Assembly: GCA_043816955.1 (NCBI GenBank)
Contig: JBDRHL010000200.1
Span: forward strand, 1-6,112
Direction of reading: 5' to 3'
Source: JBDRHL01 sp043816955
GTDB lineage: Bacteria; Planctomycetota; Phycisphaerae; Sedimentisphaerales; CAYZTY01
DNA: 6,112 nt
The position numbers and the translations under genes were made by a program. Numbering within the stretch: the stretch's first letter is position 1; every line of letters begins with the position of its first letter. The notes beneath the pieces were generated by a model. It saw only the letters and a program-made list of their open reading frames with translations. It did not search any database and was not told the origin of the DNA. Of this stretch, positions 1-6,026 are shown one piece after another.

Positions 1-52
1 TGAGGTGGATTGTGTTGAACCATTTCTGTTTTTTTGATAATCTTGTTTTCAT
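1..52 (-). CDS. 5' end of an unidentified minus-strand gene (partial)
   Basis: On the minus strand an ATG at 52 opens a stop-free frame that leaves the window after 17 codons, reading MKTRLSKKQKWFNTIHL. An AAAGG Shine-Dalgarno lies seven bases before it, as expected for a real start. The N-terminus is strongly basic and then turns hydrophobic, which could lead into a signal peptide or membrane segment, but too little is visible to name a family. A second ATG at 59 in another frame is also open to the window edge (MTYENKIIKK...), but the AAAGG would abut it directly, so I prefer 52. The gene would diverge from der across the 53-328 spacer. Confidence 0.45.
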   Translation of the reverse strand, partial: MKTRLSKKQKWFNTIHL

Positions 53-128
53 AGGTCATCCTTTCAAATAAGGTTAATATTTGCGTTATTTGGATTTCAC
101 AAATTATAACCGTTTGACGGATGACCTA
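52..128. repeat. 10-bp inverted repeat flanking the leftward promoter region
   Basis: TAGGTCATCC at 52-61 is the exact reverse complement of GGATGACCTA at 119-128, with 57 bases between the arms. The outer arm overlaps the putative -35 region of the leftward gene, and the inner arm overlaps its ribosome binding site and start codon. The pair could be two operator copies, or could pair in RNA if transcription began beyond 128. A chance match remains possible. Confidence 0.4.
103..108 (-). promoter_or_regulatory. Candidate -10 box for the leftward gene
   Basis: The minus strand carries a perfect TATAAT at 108 to 103, about 50 bases before the proposed ATG at 52. No good -35 hexamer stands 16-18 bases upstream; the best match is about two of six. 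The region is AT-rich, so the hexamer alone is weak evidence. A 10-bp repeat arm sits at 119-128, where the -35 region would be, which could point to activator-dependent transcription. Confidence 0.3.
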
Positions 129-158
129 CATATTATCTAAATGGCCCTTCCCTTACGG

Positions 159-204
159 TCGGGGTTTTTTTTGAATTCTTAAAGGGTTGTTTGCCCCGAT
201 TTTT
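159..204 (+). terminator. Terminator-like hairpin in the der upstream region
   Basis: TCGGGG at 159-164 can pair with CCCCGA at 194-199, followed by TTTTTA, which is the shape of an intrinsic terminator on the plus strand. The loop is long (29 bases) and begins with eight T residues. No plus-strand gene precedes it in the window, so it would act only on transcripts entering from further left or starting between about 110 and 150. It lies before the probable der promoter and would not affect initiation there. Confidence 0.25.
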
Positions 205-234
205 ATTTCTCTCGCTCCTCTAATCAAGAGTAAC

Positions 235-250
235 ATTTGGAGCTTCAAAT
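235..250. promoter_or_regulatory. 16-bp near-palindrome overlapping the der -35 box (possible operator)
   Basis: ATTTGGAGCTTCAAAT at 235-250 is symmetric in seven of eight base pairs; the exception is G240 against T245. Its right half covers the candidate -35 hexamer TTCAAA at 244-249, the position expected for a repressor operator. In an AT-rich spacer such a palindrome can arise by chance, and no regulator is identified. Confidence 0.3.
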
Positions 251-272
251 CCGGCGGCTTTATCGTTATAAT
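244..272 (+). promoter_or_regulatory. Probable sigma70-type promoter of der
   Basis: TTCAAA at 244-249 (four of six matches to TTGACA), a 17-base spacer, then a perfect TATAAT at 267-272. Transcription would start near 279-280 and give a leader of about 50 bases before the der ATG at 329. It is the best plus-strand promoter in the divergent spacer. Confidence 0.55.
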
Positions 273-328
273 GGCGGATCACATCTGTTTTGTGTAAGAC
301 AGATACGATATGGTTTCCAGAGATAGTC

Positions 329-1654
329 ATGGCGCTAGCAACAGTAGCAATAATAGGCAGGCCTAATGTCGGCAAGAGCAGCCTGCTCAACGCGATTGCC
401 GGTTCGATGATAAGCATTGTTGAGCCGACAGCGGGGGTTACCCGCGACCGGGTCAGCGTGATTGTTGAATATAACAAGCGGTACTTCGAACTTGTGGACA
501 CGGGCGGATACGGGATTGTGGATGCCGAGCAGCTCGGCAGTCATATCGCATCACAGATTCAGCAGGCGATTTTTTCGGCGGATGTGGTGGTGTTTGTGGT
601 GGATATCCGCGAAGGGCTTATGCCGCTGGATAAGAAGATAGCGGCTCTGCTGCGAAAGGAAAGGCTGGATGTGATTGTGGCAGCGAACAAGGCGGACAGT
701 GCTTCGCTGTTTCCTGCGGCGGGTGAGTTCACGCGGCTGGGGTTTGGCGAAGCGCTGTGCATTTCGGCAGTCAATAATATGAACAAAAATGTGCTGCTTG
801 AGAGGATTTTAGAAAAGATCGAGGGTCATCCGGCAGAAGTGCCATTGCAGGACGTAATGAAAATAACGATTGTCGGTAAAAGAAATGTCGGCAAGAGCAC
901 ATTCGTAAATGCTATCGTCGGTGAGGAGCGGGTAATCGTCAATGAAGTGCCCGGGACAACACGCGATGCTATTGACGTTCGGTTCGAAAGGGACGGGAGG
1001 ACGTATGTTGCAATCGACACGGCAGGGGTCAGGAAAAAGAGCAGGATAGCAGACAGCATTGAATTCTACAGTTATTCCAGGGCGACGCGTTCGATCAGGA
1101 GGGCAGATGTGGTTTTGTTTATGATTGACGCGACTGTTCCTGTAGGGCAGGTAGATAAAAAACTGGCAAAGTTCATCAGCGAGGAGTATAAGGCGTGTAT
1201 TCTGGTAATCAACAAATGGGACCTTGCCCGTGACAGGGCCAGCACGGCTGATTTTGAGGATTATCTGAGTAAAGTATTGCCGGCCATGCGAAATTATCCG
1301 ATAGCTTTTACTACAGCAAAGGATTCCAAGAATGTTCAATCTGTTCTGGACCTGGCTAACGAGATATTCAAGCAGGTTACGACAAGGATTCCAACAGCCA
1401 AGCTGAATCAAGCCGTTGAGCTGATAAAGCAGGAGCGTCCTGCTACCTCGCGAAAGAGCGGCTGGCCGAAGATCTTTTACGCAACACAGGTCAGTACAAG
1501 GCCTGTTACGCTCATACTTTTTGTCAACCAGCCGAGGCTGTTCGATGAAAAATATAAGCGGTTCTTTGTTAATCGGCTCAGAGACAGTTTACCGATATCT
1601 GAAGTGCCGGTGCGATTGCTGGTTCGGCCACGCAGGCCGGGGCGAAACGCGTGA
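329..1654 (+). CDS. der: Ribosome biogenesis GTPase Der (EngA)
   Basis: A 441-residue protein with two tandem GTPase domains, the family hallmark, which helps assemble the 50S ribosomal subunit. Domain 1 shows the P-loop GRPNVGKSS at residues 10-18, DTGG at 57-60, NKAD at 120-123 and a G5-like SAV at 146-148. Domain 2 shows GKRNVGKS at 183-190, DTAG at 230-233 and NKWD at 295-298. The C-terminal KH-like domain spans about 352-441, with the typical PKIFYATQ, LFVN and RFFVNRLRDS stretches and a basic tail. Length is normal for Der. I chose the ATG at 329 because the P-loop then begins at residue 10 as in homologues; a TTG at 290 in the same frame would add 13 residues that do not look conserved. 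No strong Shine-Dalgarno precedes 329. The G5 loop of domain 2 (TTAKDSKNV) departs from the usual SA form. Confidence 0.97.
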   Translation: MALATVAIIGRPNVGKSSLLNAIAGSMISIVEPTAGVTRDRVSVIVEYNKRYFELVDTGGYGIVDAEQLGSHIASQIQQAIFSADVVVFVVDIREGLMPLDKKIAALLRKERLDVIVAANKADSASLFPAAGEFTRLGFGEALCISAVNNMNKNVLLERILEKIEGHPAEVPLQDVMKITIVGKRNVGKSTFVNAIVGEERVIVNEVPGTTRDAIDVRFERDGRTYVAIDTAGVRKKSRIADSIEFYSYSRATRSIRRADVVLFMIDATVPVGQVDKKLAKFISEEYKACILVINKWDLARDRASTADFEDYLSKVLPAMRNYPIAFTTAKDSKNVQSVLDLANEIFKQVTTRIPTAKLNQAVELIKQERPATSRKSGWPKIFYATQVSTRPVTLILFVNQPRLFDEKYKRFFVNRLRDSLPISEVPVRLLVRPRRPGRNA

Positions 1655-1715
1655 CAACTCGGCAAGAGCCGGCGTGAGGGGATGGCGAGAAGGGTTTTGA
1701 TGCAGGAAAAACGAA

Positions 1716-1721
1716 TATAAT
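1716..1721 (+). promoter_or_regulatory. Possible -10 box before cstA
   Basis: The 91-base gap between der and the preferred cstA start holds a perfect TATAAT at 1716-1721 but no convincing -35 at 16-18 bases. A TTGATG at 1697-1702 is only 13 bases away. A small CGGC/GCCG hairpin with an AAGA loop at 1660-1671, just after the der stop, has no T-run, so I see no terminator and cstA may be co-transcribed with der. Confidence 0.25.
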
Positions 1722-1745
1722 GGTTTTTTTGGGATGGCAGGTGAA

Positions 1746-3623
1746 ATGCGAGTAATTTACATTTTTTTAATTATCGTTTTGGCCGGCTTTTTTGTCCATG
1801 TTCCCAGTGGGTATGCTTTGCCGGCAGACCATCAGGGCCAAGATACAACTCAACTGGTACAAGAACCCTCGAACACCAGAGAAACAGGCGGGCTTGGCAC
1901 GTTGCTGCTGATTGTGCTGACGGCTGGGGGGTTTATCATTGCGTACAATACGTATGGAAGGTTTCTGGCGAGAAAGATATTCAGGCTCGACGCCGATCGG
2001 CTGGTCCCGTCCCGCGAAATGAATGACGGCATAGACTATGTGCCCACGAGAAAGGGGATTATTTTCGGCCATCATTTTACGTCAATTGCGGGTACCGGCC
2101 CGATAGTAGGGCCGGCTATAGGGATCATATGGGGATGGGTTCCTGCGGTGCTATGGGTGGTCCTTGGGAGCATTTTCATGGGTGCTGTACATGACCTGGG
2201 TTCGCTGGTTGTGTCGCTGCGCAACCAAGGCAGGAGCATTTCCGATATTGCAGGCAAATATATTAATAACAGGGTAAGATTTATTTTCTTTACGGTTGTC
2301 TTCCTGTCGCTGCTGATAGTAATAGCTATATTTGGTATGGTCATTGCCATTGTTTTTGCCGAATTTCCCAGGTCGGTTCTGCCGGTGTGGCTTCAAATAC
2401 CAATTGCCGTCATGCTGGGCTATGCGGTGTATAAAAGGAACGCAAAAGTTCTCGTATCGACTATCATAGCCGTTATCGGCATGTATCTTACCATCTGGCT
2501 CGGCAGCAGGGCCCCTCTGGAGATGCCTGTTATCCTGGGGATTCCCACAACGGGGCTCTGGACTATTATCCTGCTAATGTATGGGTGGGTTGCTTCAACA
2601 CTTCCTGTAACAATGCTTCTTCAGCCGAGAGATTACATAAACGCCTGGCAGCTTTTTGTGATGATGGCGCTTCTGGTAGTCGGTGCAGTTGTCGCTTCGG
2701 CAGGCAGTGCGATGGGGATTGTTGCGCCTGCGGTGAACCTTCATGCGGCAGGAGCGCCTCCGATCTGGCCATTCATGTTTGTTACCATTGCCTGCGGAGC
2801 GATCAGCGGTTTTCACTCGCTGGTCGCAAGCGGGACAAGCCCCAAGCAGATCGCCAAGGAAACGGACGCTCATTTTGTGGGGTACGGCTCCATGCTGCTG
2901 GAAGGGGGGCTGGCGGTGCTTATACTGATTTGCGTCGCAGCAGGGATCGGAATTGCTTATAGAACGGCGGATGGAAGTGTTCTTAGCGGGGCAGCAGCAT
3001 GGCGGCATCATTACTCCTCGTGGTCGGGGGCAGCAGGTCTTAATGCGAATATCCGTGCAGTAGTAGTGGGCGCGGCAAACATGATGCAGAAACTAGGGCT
3101 GCCCGAGAAGATCAGCCTTACGCTGATGGGTGTATTTATTGCGTCGTTTGCGGGTACGACGCTTGATACTTCCGTGAGAATTCAGCGTTATGTGATCGGC
3201 GAACTGGCTGTTGCCTTGAAAATACCGGTGATAGCAAATCGATGGACTGCCACGACGGTGGCGGTAGTTACCGCTGGTGTTCTGGCATTTACCACAGGTG
3301 CGGACGGTAAAGGAGCGCTGACGCTGTGGCCTCTTTTTGGAACGGCAAATCAGCTACTTGCAGCGCTGGCTTTTCTGGTGATAACAGTGTACCTAAGAAG
3401 AAAAGGGGGAATTAAATTCATGCTCACGGGGGTGCCCTGTGTTATTATGTTAATCATAACATGCTGGGCAATGGTGCTGAAGGAAATAGAGTTCATCACG
3501 CTGCACAACTGGCTGCTGACGTGTATAGGTGCGGGGATATTTGTACTGGCCGGCTGGATGACCGTGGAAGCTGTCTTTGTATTTGCAAGGACGAAGTCTG
3601 CTACTGGTCTGAAACAGGTTTGA
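1746..3623 (+). CDS. cstA: CstA-family carbon starvation membrane transporter
   Basis: A polytopic inner-membrane protein of 625 residues, mostly hydrophobic helices. Characterised CstA-family members take up pyruvate or peptides; the substrate here is not visible. Family signatures in order: HHFTSIAGTGPIVGPA at about residues 109-124, GAVHDLGSLVVSLRNQGRS at 146-164, LLQPRDY at 291-297, ISGFHSLVASGTSPKQI at 353-369, FAGTTLDTSVRIQRY at 468-482 and LWPLFGTANQLLAALA at 527-542. It is shorter than E. coli CstA (about 700). The N-terminus resembles a signal peptide ending near SGYA (residue 24), then a polar linker of about 25 residues before the first core helix. I prefer the ATG at 1746, with GGGATGG eight bases upstream and Arg as residue 2; an in-frame ATG at 1734 adds MAGE but has no clear ribosome site. 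The 3' end overlaps the convergent cdaR by 23 bp. Confidence 0.93.
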   Translation: MRVIYIFLIIVLAGFFVHVPSGYALPADHQGQDTTQLVQEPSNTRETGGLGTLLLIVLTAGGFIIAYNTYGRFLARKIFRLDADRLVPSREMNDGIDYVPTRKGIIFGHHFTSIAGTGPIVGPAIGIIWGWVPAVLWVVLGSIFMGAVHDLGSLVVSLRNQGRSISDIAGKYINNRVRFIFFTVVFLSLLIVIAIFGMVIAIVFAEFPRSVLPVWLQIPIAVMLGYAVYKRNAKVLVSTIIAVIGMYLTIWLGSRAPLEMPVILGIPTTGLWTIILLMYGWVASTLPVTMLLQPRDYINAWQLFVMMALLVVGAVVASAGSAMGIVAPAVNLHAAGAPPIWPFMFVTIACGAISGFHSLVASGTSPKQIAKETDAHFVGYGSMLLEGGLAVLILICVAAGIGIAYRTADGSVLSGAAAWRHHYSSWSGAAGLNANIRAVVVGAANMMQKLGLPEKISLTLMGVFIASFAGTTLDTSVRIQRYVIGELAVALKIPVIANRWTATTVAVVTAGVLAFTTGADGKGALTLWPLFGTANQLLAALAFLVITVYLRRKGGIKFMLTGVPCVIMLIITCWAMVLKEIEFITLHNWLLTCIGAGIFVLAGWMTVEAVFVFARTKSATGLKQV

Positions 3624-4617
3624 GCCTGAAACGTGCATTTGGCGGCTGAGGAGGTGAAAAGGCCTTGATTTCATCGGTGCAGACATATTGGGGCGGAAAG
3701 TTGTATTTGACGCGTCTGGAGATTTCATCGGGCTGAGCCAGGTCTCCATCATGTATTTCCAGTATGATGTGGAAATCCATTTTCTCATATTCTCTTGCGG
3801 CTTGCTCGGTTGCCTTGATCTTGAAACTTCCGATTATGTCGCTCAGGTTGATTATTTCAACGGTGTACTTGCCCTGCATACTTTCACTGAACACAAAGCC
3901 TATATTTGTTTTGGCTATAGCCCACTCTTTCAATTGCTGCGCTACAGAAGGAAGTTTTATAATTATATCCTGATCCGACAGTCGCTGCTGGCCTGGTACC
4001 CCTTCGACAAGTTCGATATAGGCCTTAGCCTTTATAGCTCTTTCACGAGCCTGAGCAATCTGCTGGGCAGTCAACTGAACGTATGCCTTGTACTTATCCG
4101 GAGGCCATTGTTCGGGCACATACATGTTGACCTGCGGCGGTACGATCTGCTCAGCATCGATACGAAACGCATCTTCACCGATAACCTCAACGGTCAGTTT
4201 CTGTTCGACAAGCTTCCTTACATGCAGCTTCAAGCTTTCCGGCTCACAAGTTTCAATTGTCAATCCGTGTTTTCTTATGCCTTCGTCGGTCTTTAAGATA
4301 GGCAGCAGATAAATTGTCGGATCTCCGATGATATTTATTCCCAGTTTCTCTGTGTCCAGTTGTATCTCCAGTTTTTCCTCTCCCGCTTCAATTTGCCGTC
4401 TGAACTTTGCGATTTTTCCGGCAGGACCTCTGAGTCGTATACGGATAGTGCTCAGCAAATTATAATTATCAAAATATGCCCAGATATGGCTGGAAGGTAG
4501 AACTATTCGAACCACCGCAGTCTTCTCAATGTACTCGTCGAGTTCCAGGTCCGCCCAGACCCATATAAACAGCGTTATGAATACGACCAGTAGTATCTTA
4601 CGTATCCTGTGGCCCAT
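3601..4617 (-). CDS. cdaR: YbbR-domain protein, probable CdaR regulator of the diadenylate cyclase
   Basis: A 338-residue protein with a basic N-terminus and one membrane helix at about residues 7-22, followed by a long extracytoplasmic region. That region has the beta-rich, repeat-like look of YbbR proteins: a core with IRIRLRGPAGKI near 58-69, then the inter-repeat pattern PESLKLHVRKLVEQKLTVEV near 126-145, and a second similar segment (PPQVNMYVPE) near 160-169. In Firmicutes CdaR binds CdaA at the membrane and modulates c-di-AMP synthesis. Its ATG comes seven bases after the cdaA stop, so the two are almost certainly co-transcribed and translationally coupled; no strong Shine-Dalgarno is seen. 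The tail is proline-rich (SPPQPP near 321-326). Repeat similarity is weak by eye, so the name rests on both topology and neighbourhood. No terminator is obvious after the stop. Confidence 0.78.
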   Translation of the reverse strand: MGHRIRKILLVVFITLFIWVWADLELDEYIEKTAVVRIVLPSSHIWAYFDNYNLLSTIRIRLRGPAGKIAKFRRQIEAGEEKLEIQLDTEKLGINIIGDPTIYLLPILKTDEGIRKHGLTIETCEPESLKLHVRKLVEQKLTVEVIGEDAFRIDAEQIVPPQVNMYVPEQWPPDKYKAYVQLTAQQIAQARERAIKAKAYIELVEGVPGQQRLSDQDIIIKLPSVAQQLKEWAIAKTNIGFVFSESMQGKYTVEIINLSDIIGSFKIKATEQAAREYEKMDFHIILEIHDGDLAQPDEISRRVKYNFPPQYVCTDEIKAFSPPQPPNARFRLKPVSDQ

Positions 4618-4624
4618 GAGTGTG

Positions 4625-5500
4625 TCAGACTTTCTTTGCTTGTTTTTCCAGCATTATCTGTTTTTGGACCTCGGCGGTGTGCCGTTTCCAGAAACGCCCT
4701 GCAAGACGGGGCTCCTGTCCCAAGGCAACGGTAATATGAGTTCTAAGTTCTGACTCTGTAAGATTACGAACCAGATGGCCTCCTTTTGCAACGGAGATTA
4801 TGCCGGTCTCTTCACTTACGACTACTGCCAGCGCATCTGAACTGGATGTAATGCCTAGAGCAGCTCTATGCCTCGAGCCCAGTTGGATGCCTTCAACCGT
4901 GCCGCTCTCGGCAAGGGGGAGCTGAACACTAGCGGCCATTATTCGCTCATTCTGGATTATAACAGCCATATCATGAAGAGGGGTGCCGGAATAGAAAATG
5001 GTCTTCAGCAGTTCACTGGTGATCTTCGCGTCAACCCGAACGCCGCTTTCAATGAATTCGCCCAGTCCAATATTTTCCTCAATCACAATTATGGCACCGG
5101 TTTGGGTTCGTGAAAACTGCATTACCGCACTGGCGAGTTCCTCTGTGCTTCTGGTCAGTTCATGAGAGGAACCTGTGAGGAAGCGTCGTTGGCCGATGCG
5201 CATCAGAGCGCGGCGGATTTCCGGCTGGAAAGCGGTAATTGCGATGATCAATATAGCTATGATAAAACCATCGTAAAGATATTCAAGGCGTTTGAAACCG
5301 AAGCGATCCACGACAAGGTAGAGAACCAGAACGCCGACGACCAGCACGAAAGTCACCCCATGAAATAATCTTTCCCCCCGTGTGCCTTCAAGAAAGTTGA
5401 CGATCCAGTACACCACCAGACCCATCAAAAGTAGTTCGACAAGCACCTGGAGGAGTGGATAGTCTGAAACACGGTTGAAATAGTCTACAATTGAGTCCAA
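4625..5500 (-). CDS. cdaA: Membrane diadenylate cyclase CdaA (DisA_N domain)
   Basis: A 291-residue protein that should condense two ATP into cyclic di-AMP at the cytoplasmic face of the membrane. Three membrane helices are visible at about residues 18-36, 45-63 and 77-91, the last running into FQPEIRRALMRIGQ, a typical CdaA junction. The DAC domain covers about 95-245 with PLHDMAVII at 174-182, GSRHRAALGI at 208-217 and VSEETGIISVAKGG at 228-241. The RHR motif is intact; the DGA motif reads DMA, with the catalytic Asp177 kept. A charged tail follows to 291. The start is TTG at 5500: AGAGGG at 5510-5515 stands nine bases upstream, good spacing, and the next methionine lies within the first helix. 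It sits between the lipoprotein gene (72-base gap) and cdaR (7-base gap) in one leftward operon. Confidence 0.95.
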   Translation of the reverse strand: MDSIVDYFNRVSDYPLLQVLVELLLMGLVVYWIVNFLEGTRGERLFHGVTFVLVVGVLVLYLVVDRFGFKRLEYLYDGFIIAILIIAITAFQPEIRRALMRIGQRRFLTGSSHELTRSTEELASAVMQFSRTQTGAIIVIEENIGLGEFIESGVRVDAKITSELLKTIFYSGTPLHDMAVIIQNERIMAASVQLPLAESGTVEGIQLGSRHRAALGITSSSDALAVVVSEETGIISVAKGGHLVRNLTESELRTHITVALGQEPRLAGRFWKRHTAEVQKQIMLEKQAKKV

Positions 5501-5572
5501 ACGTCAGTTCCCTCTTTTGTGCGACAATCCGTTCGAACTGCAGTAAGCCAAACAGAAAAACGCGTCAAAGAA

Positions 5573-5794
5573 TCAACGAATGTACATATCAGTCAGTCTA
5601 CTTGGTCTGTCGGTCAGCAACATTGCATCAATATCATCTGCTAACATCTGCATTTCAAGCCTTAACTGGCGCATATGTCTGCGATGCCCTTCATCGACGG
5701 CCTCACCCTGGCCGTGAATTGCGCTGCAGCCACACAAACCGATGCCCAAAACGAACAACAGTACTGCCAACAAATACTTCTTCAAACCTCTCAT
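5573..5794 (-). CDS. Small lipoprotein of unknown function
   Basis: A 73-residue protein. The N-terminus MRGLKKYLLAVLLFVLGIGLCGCSA is a clear type II signal peptide written here only to show the basic start, the hydrophobic core and the lipobox LCGC with Cys23 as the lipidated residue. The mature part is only about 51 residues, charged and probably helical (HRRHMRQLRLEMQMLADDID), ending in LLTDRPSRLTDMYIR. I do not recognise a named family; the DRPSRL tail recalls small lipoproteins I associate with Phycisphaerae, which is an unverified impression. The frame is open to an upstream ATG at 5851, but GGGGAAGGTGG at 5796-5806 immediately precedes the ATG at 5794 and the signal peptide starts there, so I chose 5794. 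It is the first gene after the promoter at 5881-5910 and lies 72 bases before cdaA, so it is probably expressed with it. Confidence 0.8.
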   Translation of the reverse strand: MRGLKKYLLAVLLFVLGIGLCGCSAIHGQGEAVDEGHRRHMRQLRLEMQMLADDIDAMLLTDRPSRLTDMYIR

Positions 5795-5880
5795 ACCACC
5801 TTCCCCAAAGTGCTTATAAACCCATTGCTGCACAGAGATAATAGGCCCCATACAGCTAATATTACGCCTAAACCTTACTT

Positions 5881-5910
5881 ATTTTAACATTTGTTACTAT
5901 TTGATGTCAA
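5881..5910 (-). promoter_or_regulatory. Probable sigma70-type promoter of the lipoprotein-cdaA-cdaR operon
   Basis: On the minus strand TTGACA (5910-5905) is a perfect -35, followed by an 18-base spacer and TAAAAT (5886-5881), five of six matches to the -10 consensus. Transcription would begin near 5874, giving an untranslated leader of about 80 bases before the lipoprotein ATG at 5794. The leader has a short GTGC/GCAC pairing but nothing I can call a riboswitch. Confidence 0.65.
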
Positions 5911-5989
5911 GACCAAAAACGCCCAAATTGTACTTTAGATTCTCAATCAAGCCCAGAAATGTGTAAACATTATTTAAGGGGGTATCTCC

Positions 5990-6018
5990 TTGACTCCAGT
6001 ACATACAATCGGTAGTAT
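5990..6018 (+). promoter_or_regulatory. Possible transposase promoter inside the IS end
   Basis: TTGACT at 5990-5995 (five of six), a 17-base spacer, then TAGTAT at 6013-6018 (four of six). The predicted start point near 6025 falls almost on the ATG at 6027, and no Shine-Dalgarno precedes that ATG, so the transposase message could be leaderless or nearly so. Confidence 0.35.
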
Positions 6019-6026
6019 TTGCGATC

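Noticed and set aside
809..1411. Minus-strand open frame of 200 codons inside der
   Set aside because: It lies fully antisense to a well-conserved Der sequence, has no recognisable motif and is cysteine/arginine/proline rich as shadow frames are.
1682..1720. Twelve-codon ORF (MARRVLMQEKRI) ending just before cstA, as a possible leader peptide
   Set aside because: Its GAGGGG would abut the ATG, and no attenuator hairpin or regulatory codon run is present.
3615..3628. CAGG/CCTG mini-hairpin at the cstA-cdaR junction as a bidirectional terminator
   Set aside because: The stem is only four base pairs and no real T-run follows on either strand.
3644..3676. Strong Shine-Dalgarno-like GAGGAGGTGA on the plus strand near a TTG
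   Set aside because: It is the complement of cdaR codons for a Pro-rich SPPQPP stretch, and a gene starting there would have to run antisense through cdaR.
3688..4296. Plus-strand open frame of 202 codons opposite cdaR
   Set aside because: It is antisense to cdaR, which has a coherent membrane helix, operon spacing and YbbR-like pattern; the plus frame shows no domain logic.
5545..5568. TTGACG on the minus strand between the lipoprotein gene and cdaA as a separate cdaA promoter
   Set aside because: The hexamer 17 bases downstream (TACTGC) matches the -10 consensus at only two of six positions.
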